Assembly (NCBI GenBank): GCA_963782495.1
Contig: CAWAJU010000003.1
Location: 62,001-126,000 of the forward strand
DNA: 64,000 nucleotides
Direction of reading: 5' to 3'
Source of the DNA: DASQBT01 sp963782495
GTDB taxonomy: Bacteria > Pseudomonadota > Gammaproteobacteria > Burkholderiales > Thiobacillaceae
Positions 24,402-33,883 of this stretch are shown in pieces. The translations under genes and the position numbers were made by a program. Under the pieces are notes generated by a model. It had not been told where the DNA came from. It saw only the letters and a program-made list of their open reading frames with translations, and searched no databases. Each line of letters opens with the position of its first letter. Position 1 is the first letter of the stretch.

Positions 24402-25790
24402 ATGTTTCGCAAGACACTTATTGCGTTTGGCATCGCCATGATGCTTGCGCGACCCGCCCATGCGGACGATGATCTCCCGGCGATCCGGGCGGAAATCGAT
24501 CAACTCAAGCAGCAGTACGAAAAGCGCATCTCCGATCTGGAGACCCGGTTGCAAAACGCCGAAGCAAAGGCCGATGCGGCACAGCAAGCGGCACAGCAGG
24601 CCGCTGAGGCTGCGGCCGCGCCACCCCCCGCCCCACCCACACGGACCAATAGTTTCAATCCGGACATTGCCATGATCCTCGATGGCAGGTACGCCAATCT
24701 GGGCAAGCCCGCGAGCACCGAGATTGGCGGATTTCTGAGCCCGGCCGGCCAGGACCGACCCCCCAAGGGCTTTTCGGTTGACGGCACGGAAATATCGCTC
24801 GGCGCCAACATCGATCCCTGGTTCAAGGGCTTCGCCAATATCGTGGTGGCGGACGAGGACGTGGAGGTGGAGGAAGCCTGGTTCCAGACCCTGGGCCTGG
24901 GCAATGGCTTCAACATCAAGGGCGGCCGCTTCCTGTCTGCCATGGGTTATCAGAACGAGCAGCATGCCCATGCCTGGGATTTTGCCGACAACAGTCTGGT
25001 CTACAAGAGCCTGTTCGGCGAGCACTATATCCAGGACGGCCTCCAGCTCAAATGGCTGGCCCCGACTGATCTCCTGATCGAACCCTTCGTCGAATTGGGC
25101 CGGGGCGCCAGCTTCCCCGGCACCGACCGCGACAAGAATGGCAGCGGTGCGGTGACGACCGGCGTGCATCTGGGCGGCGACGTGGGCGATTCGAACAGTT
25201 GGCGCGGCGGCGTGAGTTATTTTTCCACCCGCGCGGAGAATCGAAGCTTCGACGGCACAGATCCCTTGGGGGTGGGCGTCTCCGGCGCATTCAACGGCAA
25301 GTCCAAAGTCTGGCTGGCGGACTTCGTCTGGAAGTGGGCGCCCAACGGCAACCCTTACGTCAATAATTTCAAGTTTGCCTCGGAATATTTCCATCGCAAC
25401 GAAGACGGAATGCTTGCCTGCGGTGATGCGGATCCTGCCAGTCCCAGCGCCTGCACGGGCGGTCTGAGCGGACCCTACGCATCCAGCCAGTCGGGCTTCT
25501 ATGCCCAGGGGGCCTACCAGTTCATGCCGCTTTGGCGCGTGGGCTACCGCTACGACAAGCTTTATCGCGGCAGCGTGGATTTCAACGGCGCAGACATCGG
25601 CAGCACCATCGCCACCCTTGGGGACTACAATCCCAGCCGCCATTCCCTGATGGTCGACTGGAGCCCGTCGGAGTTCACGCGCTTGCGCGCGCAATACAGC
25701 CTGGACAAGAGCACGCATGGCCAGGACGAGAATCAGTGGTTCCTTCAGTACATCTACAGCCTGGGCACGCACGGCGCCCACCAGTTCTGA
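24402..25790 (+). CDS. Zinc-type outer-membrane beta-barrel protein
   Basis: A 462-aa exported protein. A signal peptide (about 1-21) is followed by a coiled coil (about 25-75, heptads in IRAEIDQLKQQYEKRISDLETR), an Ala/Pro linker, and a long beta-rich domain with alternating aromatic strands ending in SLGTHGAHQF, a C-terminal Phe typical of outer-membrane barrels. Homologues I recall are labelled zinc-regulated outer-membrane receptors, although no TonB plug domain is visible here. It is followed after 9 bp by the zinc-type binding protein gene, so a role in passing metal across the outer membrane is likely. Confidence 0.78.
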   Translation: MFRKTLIAFGIAMMLARPAHADDDLPAIRAEIDQLKQQYEKRISDLETRLQNAEAKADAAQQAAQQAAEAAAAPPPAPPTRTNSFNPDIAMILDGRYANLGKPASTEIGGFLSPAGQDRPPKGFSVDGTEISLGANIDPWFKGFANIVVADEDVEVEEAWFQTLGLGNGFNIKGGRFLSAMGYQNEQHAHAWDFADNSLVYKSLFGEHYIQDGLQLKWLAPTDLLIEPFVELGRGASFPGTDRDKNGSGAVTTGVHLGGDVGDSNSWRGGVSYFSTRAENRSFDGTDPLGVGVSGAFNGKSKVWLADFVWKWAPNGNPYVNNFKFASEYFHRNEDGMLACGDADPASPSACTGGLSGPYASSQSGFYAQGAYQFMPLWRVGYRYDKLYRGSVDFNGADIGSTIATLGDYNPSRHSLMVDWSPSEFTRLRAQYSLDKSTHGQDENQWFLQYIYSLGTHGAHQF

Positions 25791-25799
25791 GGAGTTGTC

Positions 25800-26702
25800 A
25801 TGAACACAGTGAAATTGGCTTCAGCCATCTTGTTGATGGCGGCCGTTACGTGCGCGCATGCCGCGCTGAATGTCTTCGCCTGTGAACCCGAATGGGGCGC
25901 GCTGGCCAAGGAGCTGGGCGGCAGCGACGTAAAGGTTTACACGGCAACCAATGGCCTGCAGGACCCGCATCATATTCAGGCGCGGCCGTCGCTGATCGCA
26001 AAGATGCGCCAGGCGGATCTGGTCGTTTGCACCGGTGCCGAGCTGGAAATCGGCTGGTTGCCGGTGCTGCTGACCGAATCGGGCAACGACAGGATACAGC
26101 CGGGACAGCCCGGTTATTTCGAGGCCGCGCGCTATGTGTCCCTGATGGAAGTGCCTTCGCGGCTCGATCGAAGCATGGGCGATGTACACGCCGCGGGCAA
26201 TCCGCATATCCAGACTGATCCGCGCATCATCGGGCACGTTGCCGGCCCGATGGCAAAGGTCATGGCGCAACTCGACAGCGCCAAGGCTGCGGACTACGTT
26301 CAGCGCGAACAGGCGTTCGAAGCACGCTGGGCCCAGGCGATCAAGGGCTGGGAAGCCAAGGCCGCGCCTCTCAAAGGGGTTCCGGTGGCCGTTCAACATG
26401 ACGCCTTTCCCTATCTGGAAGACTGGCTGGGACTCAAGCGCGTGGCGGTGCTGGAGCCCAAGCCTGGCGTCGAGCCTTCGGTTTCCTATCTGGCGACGGT
26501 GCTGGAAAAGCTCAAAACCAATCCGGCGAAGATGGTGCTGCGCGCGGCCTACCAGCCGGAACGACCCAGCGCCTGGCTGTCGGAACGCGCAGGCATAGCG
26601 GCGGTCGCGCTGCCTTTTACCGTGGGCGGCGACGCACGGTCGGGCGATCTTTACAGCCTGTTTGACGACACGGTGAACCGTTTGCTGGCGGGGCTCAAAT
26701 GA
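25800..26702 (+). CDS. Zinc/manganese-type ABC transporter substrate-binding protein
   Basis: A 300-aa periplasmic cluster A-I binding protein. The signal peptide covers about 1-21. The metal ligands expected of the ZnuA/MntC family are visible as H57/H58 (DPHHIQ), H136 (GNPHIQ), H200 (VQHDAF) and an acidic residue near 278-283 (GGDARSGD). The His/Asp-rich loop of classical ZnuA is missing, so metal specificity is uncertain. An AGGAG site precedes the ATG. The stop overlaps the permease start (ATGA). Confidence 0.9.
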   Translation: MNTVKLASAILLMAAVTCAHAALNVFACEPEWGALAKELGGSDVKVYTATNGLQDPHHIQARPSLIAKMRQADLVVCTGAELEIGWLPVLLTESGNDRIQPGQPGYFEAARYVSLMEVPSRLDRSMGDVHAAGNPHIQTDPRIIGHVAGPMAKVMAQLDSAKAADYVQREQAFEARWAQAIKGWEAKAAPLKGVPVAVQHDAFPYLEDWLGLKRVAVLEPKPGVEPSVSYLATVLEKLKTNPAKMVLRAAYQPERPSAWLSERAGIAAVALPFTVGGDARSGDLYSLFDDTVNRLLAGLK

Positions 26703-27508
26703 ACTGGAGCAGCCTGGACTTTCCTCTTCTGCTGCCGGCCTTGCTGGCTGGTTTGTTGATCCTGCTGACCCACGTTCCGCTGGGACGCATCGTGCTGTCG
26801 CGCGGCATCGTGTTCCTCGATCTGGCCGTGGCGCAAATCGCCGGCCTGGGGGTCATGGCAGCGCATCAGTTCGGGCTGGAATCCGGCTTCGGCGTGCAGG
26901 CTGCGGCCGTAACCGCAGCACTGCTCGGCGGGCTGGCGTTGGGCTGGACTGAGCGGCGCTGGCCCGACACCCAGGAGGCGCTGATCGGCTCGGCCTTCGT
27001 AGTCGCGGCCAGCGCGGGTATCCTGCTGCTGGCGCACGATCCTCATGGCGGGGAAGAACTGCAGGACTTGCTTGCGGGACAGATCCTCTGGGTAGGCAAG
27101 ACCCAGTTGCAATGGGCTGCTGTGGTGACCGCCGTGTTGGGAGGGCTGCTGCTGTTGCCATTCAGCCGCAAGGGCCTCGGATTCTATGCCGTGTTTGCCG
27201 CGGCCGTCACCCTGTCTGTGCAGCTGGCCGGGGTGTATCTGGTATTTGCCAGCCTGATCCTGCCCGCGCTTGCGGTGCGCGGGCTGGCCGGTTGGAGAGG
27301 GCTGGTGCCCGCCTGGCTATTGGGGGCCTTGGGGTATGCATTGGGGCTGGTTGCTTCGGCCCTGATGGACTGGCCTTCCGGGGCAGTGATCGTATGCGCC
27401 ATCGCCGGCCTCAGTCTGGGGCTTGGATTGGCTCGGGGTCGGGGCGTCGCTTCTCACGGTAAAATGCCCGCCACAGTTGAACTTACGGCTCAACCGCCTA
27501 CTCATTAG
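26699..27508 (+). CDS. Metal ABC transporter permease (ZnuB-type)
   Basis: A 269-aa integral membrane protein with about eight hydrophobic segments, of the ABC-3 family that imports Zn or Mn. The GIVFLDLAVAQIAGLGV block (about 38-54) is the conserved family region. It overlaps the binding-protein gene by 4 bp. The expected next gene, a ZnuC-type ATPase, is not here; the next gene encodes a TolC-like protein. The ATPase must come from elsewhere in the genome or from an unusual partner. Confidence 0.9.
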   Translation: MNWSSLDFPLLLPALLAGLLILLTHVPLGRIVLSRGIVFLDLAVAQIAGLGVMAAHQFGLESGFGVQAAAVTAALLGGLALGWTERRWPDTQEALIGSAFVVAASAGILLLAHDPHGGEELQDLLAGQILWVGKTQLQWAAVVTAVLGGLLLLPFSRKGLGFYAVFAAAVTLSVQLAGVYLVFASLILPALAVRGLAGWRGLVPAWLLGALGYALGLVASALMDWPSGAVIVCAIAGLSLGLGLARGRGVASHGKMPATVELTAQPPTH

Positions 27509-27529
27509 CTAAACACTTTCCGCCCCATC

Positions 27530-28927
27530 GTGAAATTTTTTTTTCGCGCATTGAGCGTGACGGGCCTGCTTGCGGCCCTATCAGCGGCCCATGCGAGCGA
27601 TCCTTTCCTGACCCTTGAGCATGTGCTCGCTTCGCCCGCGGCCAGCCAGCGGCCGGCGGAGGCCTGCGCGCAACTGGCTGCTCCAACGTCGCCGCTGGGC
27701 CTCGCCGATGTGGTTGAGCACGCCTTGTGCGCCAATCCAGACACCAGGCTGGCCTGGATCAATGCGCGCATTCGCGCGGCAGAACTGGGACAGGCGCAGA
27801 GCGCTTATTTGCCCAGCGTCAGCGCTTCGGTGGGCGGCGCGCGAACCGGCGATACCTTCCTGCCCCAGGATCACTGGGCCTGGAATGCAGGCCTGCGTGC
27901 CAGCTATCTGCTCTACGACTTTGGTGGCCGCGAAGCGAATCGCGCGCAGGCCGAGGCCTTGCTGGCCGCAGCCAATGACAGCCATGAAGTGGCGGTGCGG
28001 CAGTTGTTCGGCGACGTGGTGCAAACCTATTTCAGTCTGTGGGCTGCACGCCGCTCGGTCGACGCCGCGGCCCAGTCCGAGGCTGCCGCATTGGAAACCT
28101 TCAAGGCCGCCAGCGCCAGGGTCCAGGCGGGGGTCGCGGTGCCGGCCGACAAGTTGCAGGCCCAGACTGCGTATAGCCGCCGTCGCCTGGATCGTCTGGT
28201 GGCTGAAGGCAATGCTGCGACGCTGCAAGGAGAACTGGCAAACCTCATGGGACTGCCGGCCCAGACCAGCTACAGCCTGCAGGAACCGAAAGAGATGATG
28301 CCCGGATTCAACCTGGAGCAAATCGACGCCCTGATCGAGGAGGCGAAGACCCGCCGACCTGAGTTGGCCGCAGCGGCCGCGCAGGTGGCAGCGAGCCAGG
28401 CTGCGCTGAGGGCTGCGCGAGCGTCCGGCCGGCCCAGCATCAGCCTCGATGCGAGCACCTTTTATCAGGATAGCGGACCGGTGGCCGGTTACAGTTCGAG
28501 CGTGGGCGTCAATGTGTCGATTCCGGTTTTCACCGGCTACAACACCCATTACCGGATCCGGGCGGCGCAGGAACAACTGCGCCAGGCCCAGGTCGAGCAG
28601 GAGCGCAGCGATCAGACCGTGGCGCTGGAGGTATGGCGGGCCTGGCAGGGGGTCAAGACCGGGGTGGAAACCTTTCGCCAAAGCGCGGACCTGTTGGACT
28701 CAGCCCAAGCCGCGGAAAAATTGGCGCGCGGCCGTTATCAGGGGGGGCTGGGAACGATCCTGGATGTCCTCAACGCTCAGGCTGAGTCGGCCAATGCCCG
28801 CTTGACTCAGTTGCAGAGTCGTTACCAGCTCGACACCAGCCGCTCCGAGCTCGCTCGTGCGGTGGGTGAATTGGTGTGGAATGTTTTGGAAGGCGTGAAC
28901 AGAACGGCCCTGGGAGAAAAACAGTGA
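27530..28927 (+). CDS. TolC-family outer-membrane efflux protein
   Basis: A 465-aa exported channel protein. A signal peptide (about 1-22) is followed by two outer-membrane-efflux repeats with long alpha-helical stretches and the family motif LPSVSASVG near 95. The start is a GTG preceded by a weak site, and codons 3-5 form a run of nine T bases. It begins 21 bp after the permease gene. Its TGA overlaps the GTG of the adaptor gene downstream, so it belongs with the MacAB-like exporter as the outer-membrane conduit. Confidence 0.92.
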   Translation: MKFFFRALSVTGLLAALSAAHASDPFLTLEHVLASPAASQRPAEACAQLAAPTSPLGLADVVEHALCANPDTRLAWINARIRAAELGQAQSAYLPSVSASVGGARTGDTFLPQDHWAWNAGLRASYLLYDFGGREANRAQAEALLAAANDSHEVAVRQLFGDVVQTYFSLWAARRSVDAAAQSEAAALETFKAASARVQAGVAVPADKLQAQTAYSRRRLDRLVAEGNAATLQGELANLMGLPAQTSYSLQEPKEMMPGFNLEQIDALIEEAKTRRPELAAAAAQVAASQAALRAARASGRPSISLDASTFYQDSGPVAGYSSSVGVNVSIPVFTGYNTHYRIRAAQEQLRQAQVEQERSDQTVALEVWRAWQGVKTGVETFRQSADLLDSAQAAEKLARGRYQGGLGTILDVLNAQAESANARLTQLQSRYQLDTSRSELARAVGELVWNVLEGVNRTALGEKQ

Positions 28928-30090
28928 TCAAGAACTTGTTGCGCATCGGCATTCCTCTCCTGGCGCTGGTTCTTGCGGGAACGTGGTGGTGGATGCGGGG
29001 CAGCGCGCCGGACAAGTCGCAGCTCGATCGCTACAAGACCGAGGCCGCCCAGCGCGGACCGCTTACCCGATATGTGTCGGCGAATGGCACGCTCAACCCG
29101 GTGATCCTGGTCAACGTCGGTACGCAGGTTTCCGGCGTGGTCAAGACCATACACGCGGATTTCAACCAGAAAGTGAATAAGGGCCAGATTCTGGCCGAAC
29201 TCGATCCCGCTTTGCTCAAGGCGGCGCTCGCTCAAAGCTCGGCCAATTTGAGCAATGCCAAGGCGCAACTGAATCTGGCACTCGCCAATGAAACCCGCAT
29301 CCACGGTCTGGCGGCGCAGGATTATGCGTCCAAACAGGAACTCGACCAGGCGGTGGCAGCACGCGAGCAGGCAGACGCACAGGTGCGACTGGCAGCCGCT
29401 CAGCTCAGCCGGGATCAGACCAACCTCAACTTCAGTGTGATCCGTTCGCCGGTATCCGGGACCGTAATCGACCGGCAGGTGGATGTGGGCCAGACCGTGG
29501 CGGCCAGCTTTCAAACCCCGACTCTGTTCAAGATCGGCCAGGACCTGACCCGTATGCAGATCGACACCACCGTGGCCGAGGCGGATATCGGCTCGGTCCA
29601 GTTGGGCCAGGCTGTGAACTTTCGGGTGGATGCCTATCCGGATAAGGAATTCAAGGGACGGGTCCGGCAAATTCGCCTCAATGCCGCCACCCTGCAAAAT
29701 GTGGTGACCTACGATGTGGTGGTGGATGTGGCCAATCCGGAATTGACCCTGCTGCCGGGCATGACTGCGAACGCCCGGATCGAAGTGGAAAGCAGGCCGT
29801 ACGTGCTGATGGTGCCGGCGGCGGCCCTGAGATTTCGCCCGACGGACACGACGGCCAACACGGATAACGCCGCCAAGTCGTCGGGCAGGATTAAAGGCGG
29901 CGGCGCGGCGGTCTACAAGCTGGTGGGGACTGAGTTGGTGCGCGTACAAGTCAAACCTGGGATCTCCGACCAGCAGTACACGGAAATCCTCAGTGGCGAT
30001 ATCAAGCCAGGCGATGAACTGGTGGTTGCCGATACCCAGGCGGCAGGCAAGGGCAGTCAGGGCGGCGCACCCAGAGGGCGTCTCTTCTAA
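28924..30090 (+). CDS. MacA-like periplasmic adaptor (membrane fusion protein)
   Basis: About 388 aa from the GTG at 28924, which overlaps the TolC gene stop as GTGA. One N-terminal transmembrane helix (about 5-20) anchors it. The lipoyl halves are at about 55-80 (VGTQVSGVVKTI) and 165-185 (IRSPVSGTVIDRQVDVGQTV), with a coiled-coil hairpin between them; beta-barrel and membrane-proximal domains follow. It would link the ABC ATPase/permease pair downstream to the TolC-like channel. An alternative upstream start at 28876 would lie inside the TolC gene. Confidence 0.92.
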   Translation: MIKNLLRIGIPLLALVLAGTWWWMRGSAPDKSQLDRYKTEAAQRGPLTRYVSANGTLNPVILVNVGTQVSGVVKTIHADFNQKVNKGQILAELDPALLKAALAQSSANLSNAKAQLNLALANETRIHGLAAQDYASKQELDQAVAAREQADAQVRLAAAQLSRDQTNLNFSVIRSPVSGTVIDRQVDVGQTVAASFQTPTLFKIGQDLTRMQIDTTVAEADIGSVQLGQAVNFRVDAYPDKEFKGRVRQIRLNAATLQNVVTYDVVVDVANPELTLLPGMTANARIEVESRPYVLMVPAAALRFRPTDTTANTDNAAKSSGRIKGGGAAVYKLVGTELVRVQVKPGISDQQYTEILSGDIKPGDELVVADTQAAGKGSQGGAPRGRLF

Positions 30091-30092
30091 CA

Positions 30093-30800
30093 ATGGCGCG
30101 GGACCTGATCGAAGTCCGTAATATTCACAAGGATTATGTGACCGGCGCGGGCGTTTTCCCGGCTTTGCGCGGGGTCAGCCTGTCGATCGCCTATGGAGAA
30201 TTTGCCGCCATCATGGGCGCTTCCGGCTCCGGCAAGAGCACCTTCATGAATGTGCTGGGTTGCCTGGATCGACCCACCGAGGGCGAGTATCAACTGGAGG
30301 GGCGGCCGGTATCGACCATGGGGGCTGACCAACTGGCGGCGGTGCGCAATCAGCTGATCGGTTTTGTGTTCCAGGGCTTCAATCTGCTGCCCAAGCTCAA
30401 CGCGCTGGATAACGTGGCGCTGCCCATGATCTACGGCGGGGTGGGCGGTGCGGAACGCAAGCGCAGGGCACAGGACTTGCTGGAGAAGGTTGGCCTGGGA
30501 GACAAATGGCACCACACGCCCAACCAGCTCTCCGGTGGCCAACAGCAGCGCGTCGCGATTGCGCGGGCTCTGGTCAACCAGCCCAAGCTGATTCTGGCCG
30601 ATGAACCCACAGGAAATCTCGACACGCAGACCAGCGCAGAGGTCATGAATCTGTTCACAAGATTGAACCGGGAATCCGGCATCACCGTCGTGCTGGTGAC
30701 TCACGAGACGGATATCGCGGCCTATGCGAGCCGCCGCATTACCTTCCGCGACGGCTTGGTAATGGAAGATCGCAGCCGCGAGGCGAGAGGCACGGCATGA
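30093..30800 (+). CDS. ABC exporter ATPase (MacB/LolD-type)
   Basis: A 235-aa nucleotide-binding subunit with Walker A GASGSGKST near 43-51, Q-loop FVFQGFN, signature LSGGQQQRVAIARAL near 147-161 and Walker B LILADEPTGNLD near 169-180. It is closer to MacB/LolD ATPases (VTGAGVFPALRGVSLSI) than to zinc-importer ATPases. It lies 2 bp after the adaptor gene and overlaps the permease gene by 4 bp, giving a split-gene MacB system. Confidence 0.95.
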   Translation: MARDLIEVRNIHKDYVTGAGVFPALRGVSLSIAYGEFAAIMGASGSGKSTFMNVLGCLDRPTEGEYQLEGRPVSTMGADQLAAVRNQLIGFVFQGFNLLPKLNALDNVALPMIYGGVGGAERKRRAQDLLEKVGLGDKWHHTPNQLSGGQQQRVAIARALVNQPKLILADEPTGNLDTQTSAEVMNLFTRLNRESGITVVLVTHETDIAAYASRRITFRDGLVMEDRSREARGTA

Positions 30801-32020
30801 TCTTCCTCAGCATGATCGCGGCTGCATTCCAGGCGCTACGGGTGAATCCGCTACGCACGTTCCTGACCATGCTGGGGATGGTCATAGGCGTGGGCTCGGT
30901 GGTCCTCATGCTGGCGATCGGCCAGGGCGCCAAGGACATGGTGCAGGAGGCCATCCAGTCAATGGGCTCCAATCTGTTCATTATCCTGTCCGGCGCCACC
31001 ACCTCGGGTGGGGCGCGCATGGGAGCCGGCAATGCCCCCACGCTGAACGTTGCAGATGCCGAGGCCATGAATTCGCTGGATACGATCAAGGAGGCTGCTC
31101 CGGTGTTGCCCGGCTCGGCCCAGCTGATCTACTCGGGGGTGAACTGGAGCACGTCGGTGTACGGCACCACCCCGGAATATGCCGATGTCAGAAGCTGGAC
31201 CCTGGACGAGGGCGGGTTCTTCAGTGATGCCGATGTGCGTTCGGCCGCGCGGGTGGCGGTGATCGGCCAGGTGGTGGCGCGGGAATTGTTCGGCGATGAC
31301 GATCCCGTCGGCAAGATCATCCGCATCAAGAACGCGCCGTTTCAGGTGATTGGGGTGCTTTCGGCCAAGGGACAAAGCCTGGAGGGGCGCGACCAGGACG
31401 ATACGGTCATGGTGCCTCTGACATCGGCGCAGCAAAAGCTGTTCGGCAACACCTTTCGGGGTTCGGTTCGCTACATCATGGCGCAGGCAGTGAGCGCCAA
31501 CGCGATGGACCGGGCGGAAAGCGAAATCAAGCGCCTGCTGCGCGAGCGCCACCGCATCGGCAAGGGAGAAGAAGACGATTTCACCGTGCGCAATCTGACG
31601 GCAATGGCGCAAACCCAGGCACAGGCCACTGATGTCATGTCCTATTTAATCGGGGCGATCGCGGCCGTTTCCCTGGTGGTGGGAGGCATCGGCATCATGA
31701 ACATCATGCTGGTTTCGGTTACGGAGCGCACACGGGAGATCGGCATCCGCATGGCCATCGGTGCCCGCCAGCGGGATATCCTTTGGCAGTTTCTGATCGA
31801 GGCGCTGACCGTGTCGTTGATCGGCTGCATCATTGGCCTGCTCATGGGGGTCGGCGGCGCGCTTCTGGTCAAGAAAATTGCCGGCGTGACGGCAGCCGTC
31901 ACCCTGAGTTCGATCAGTCTGTCCTTTGGTGTGGCACTGGCCGTCGGGCTGTTCTTCGGCTTCTATCCGGCCTGGCGCGCTTCCCGCCTGAATCCGATCG
32001 AGGCCTTAAGAACCCAGTAA
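30797..32020 (+). CDS. MacB-like ABC transporter permease
   Basis: A 407-aa FtsX-type permease: one transmembrane helix near the N-terminus (about 16-40), a large periplasmic MacB_PCD domain (about 45-275), then three helices at about 280-305, 330-355 and 370-395. The GGIGIMNIMLVSVTERTREIGIRMAIGA block (about 296-323) is highly characteristic. It would act with the ATPase, adaptor and TolC-like protein as a tripartite mechanotransmission exporter; the substrate is unknown (macrolide, peptide or siderophore classes are known for relatives). Confidence 0.94.
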   Translation: MIFLSMIAAAFQALRVNPLRTFLTMLGMVIGVGSVVLMLAIGQGAKDMVQEAIQSMGSNLFIILSGATTSGGARMGAGNAPTLNVADAEAMNSLDTIKEAAPVLPGSAQLIYSGVNWSTSVYGTTPEYADVRSWTLDEGGFFSDADVRSAARVAVIGQVVARELFGDDDPVGKIIRIKNAPFQVIGVLSAKGQSLEGRDQDDTVMVPLTSAQQKLFGNTFRGSVRYIMAQAVSANAMDRAESEIKRLLRERHRIGKGEEDDFTVRNLTAMAQTQAQATDVMSYLIGAIAAVSLVVGGIGIMNIMLVSVTERTREIGIRMAIGARQRDILWQFLIEALTVSLIGCIIGLLMGVGGALLVKKIAGVTAAVTLSSISLSFGVALAVGLFFGFYPAWRASRLNPIEALRTQ

Positions 32021-32046
32021 ATTTTGCCGAATCAGACAGAGACCGC

Positions 32047-32074
32047 TTGCCTCTGGATTTTCATGGGGTAGGAT
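32047..32074 (+). promoter_or_regulatory. Candidate sigma70-type promoter before the TPR lipoprotein gene
   Basis: TTGCCT (32047-32052) and TAGGAT (32069-32074) are separated by 16 bp, each matching four of six consensus bases. It lies in the gap between the exporter permease and the TPR gene and would start the lolB-ispE transcription unit. Confidence 0.4.
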
Positions 32075-32110
32075 AGTCAAATCCTGAAACATCTATTTGT
32101 GAGTATTCCG

Positions 32111-33880
32111 ATGGGCCATCTAAAACTCGTTCCCTTGACTCTGGCATTGGCCCTGTCTGCCGCCTGTAGTCAGATTCCAGTCGTTGCTTCCCCCGGTCCG
32201 GACCAGCCCAAGCTGGCCTCTGACGTGCAGGCAGAGGCGCCCAAGCCGCCGGTTGTGCCCGCAAAACCGGCAACGCCAGAAAGCAACTTGCCCAAGCAGG
32301 AATTGACCCCGGAGCTGCTGTACGAGTTTCTGGTTGCGGAAATTGCAGGCCAGCGGGGCATGGTAAATGTTGCCAAGGAAGAGTATCTCGATCTGGCGAA
32401 GAAGACCCAGGACCCCCGGATCGCACGGCGGGCGACGGAAATTGCTGTTTTCAGCCGGGATCAGGAGGCCGCGTTGGAAGCCGCCAGGGTCTGGATCAAA
32501 CTTGAACCAGACGCGCCCCGGGCCGGGCAGACGCTGGCAGCAATACTGATTGGCCAGGGCAAGGTGGATGAGGCCGTGCCTTATCTGGAGAGTTTTCTCA
32601 AGAGCGAGGAAGGCCCGGCGGCGTTTCTTCACCTGCCCATGCTATTTTCCAAGGTCAAGGATACGGAGCAGTCCTATGCAGTAGTGAAAAAGCTCGCGCA
32701 AGGCTACCCCCAGCTGCCCGAAGCACAATATGCGGTCGCCCAGGCTGCAATCCGCGCAGGCCATCGAGAAGAGGCCATCGAGGCCCTCAAGCAGGCGGAG
32801 AAACTGCGTCCGGGCTGGGAAGCCGCGGCGTTGTTGCGCGCCCAGCTGTTGGCGCACCGGTCCAAGGCCGAAGGGTTGGCCTTCTTGAAAGATTACCTTG
32901 CCGAATATCCTCAGGCCAGCGACGTGCGCCTGGCTTATGCGCGGCTACTGGTGAATACCAACCAGTTTGCCGAGGCTCGCGCCCAATTCAACCAGCTGAC
33001 CGAGGAAGTGCCCGACAACCCGGATATCACGCTGGCAGCCGGTCTTCTGGCCCTGCAAATGGCGGATCTGGATGAAGCGGAACGCCTTTTGACCCGGGCT
33101 CAGGAGCTGAATTTCAGGGAACCGCAAACGGCGGCTTATTACCTGGGACAAATCGCCGAGGAACACAAACAACTGGATCGTGCCCTGGAGCTGTATCAGA
33201 GTGTGGACGAAGGCGAGTTCATGATACCGGCGCGCAGTCGCCAAGCGGGCATACTGGCGCGCCAAGGCAAGCTCGCCGAAGCTCGAAGCCTGCTGACGGA
33301 AACCCCGACGCAGAACGATATACAACGCATCCAGCTGATCCAGGCCGAGGCCAACCTGTTGCGGGACGAAAAGGATTTCCAGGGCGTATACAACGTGCTC
33401 AGCGATGCACTGAAGAAATTTCCGGATGCCGTGGACCTGCTCTATGATCGAGCGATGGCGGCAGAGAAAATCAACAAACTGGACGTCATGGAGCAGGATT
33501 TGCGCAAGGTCATACGCATCAAACCGGACTACGCGCATGCCTATAACGCGCTGGGTTATACCTTGGCCGATCGCACCGACCGACTGGCCGAAGCAGAGGA
33601 ACTGCTCGGCAAGGCCTTGTCATTGGCGCCCGACGACGGCTTTATCCTCGACAGCATGGGCTGGCTGTATTATCGCAAAGGCGAATTGGCGAAGGCCCAG
33701 GAGACGCTGGAGCGGGCATACAAGAACAGGCCTGATGCGGAGATTGCCGCCCATCTGGGCGAGGTCCTGTGGATGAAAGGGGCAAAGGATGAAGCCGACA
33801 AACTGTGGCATGCATCCTTGCAAAGCAATCCGCAGAATGAAGCCCTGATCGAGACACTGAAGAAATTCAACAAGCAATAA
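32111..33880 (+). CDS. Tetratricopeptide-repeat lipoprotein
   Basis: About 589 aa from the ATG at 32111. The signal peptide MGHLKLVPLTLALALSAAC ends in a lipobox (LSAAC). A GTG four codons upstream is also possible; neither start has a clear ribosome-binding site. A Pro-rich linker is followed by many TPR units (about 75-580; for example EARSLLTETPTQ, AYNALGYTLADRTDRLAEAEELL), so it is a protein-interaction scaffold, probably anchored at the outer membrane. It directly precedes lolB, a conserved betaproteobacterial arrangement, but its precise function is not known. Confidence 0.88.
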   Translation: MGHLKLVPLTLALALSAACSQIPVVASPGPDQPKLASDVQAEAPKPPVVPAKPATPESNLPKQELTPELLYEFLVAEIAGQRGMVNVAKEEYLDLAKKTQDPRIARRATEIAVFSRDQEAALEAARVWIKLEPDAPRAGQTLAAILIGQGKVDEAVPYLESFLKSEEGPAAFLHLPMLFSKVKDTEQSYAVVKKLAQGYPQLPEAQYAVAQAAIRAGHREEAIEALKQAEKLRPGWEAAALLRAQLLAHRSKAEGLAFLKDYLAEYPQASDVRLAYARLLVNTNQFAEARAQFNQLTEEVPDNPDITLAAGLLALQMADLDEAERLLTRAQELNFREPQTAAYYLGQIAEEHKQLDRALELYQSVDEGEFMIPARSRQAGILARQGKLAEARSLLTETPTQNDIQRIQLIQAEANLLRDEKDFQGVYNVLSDALKKFPDAVDLLYDRAMAAEKINKLDVMEQDLRKVIRIKPDYAHAYNALGYTLADRTDRLAEAEELLGKALSLAPDDGFILDSMGWLYYRKGELAKAQETLERAYKNRPDAEIAAHLGEVLWMKGAKDEADKLWHASLQSNPQNEALIETLKKFNKQ

Positions 33881-33883
33881 TTT

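Noticed and set aside
27530..27550. Nine-T run at the start of the TolC gene as a frameshift
   Set aside because: The frame stays open through it (GTG AAA then three TTT codons) into a normal signal peptide.
30093..30800. ABC ATPase considered as the missing zinc-importer ATPase
   Set aside because: Its motifs and its overlap with the MacB-like permease tie it to the exporter; ZnuC-type features are not seen.
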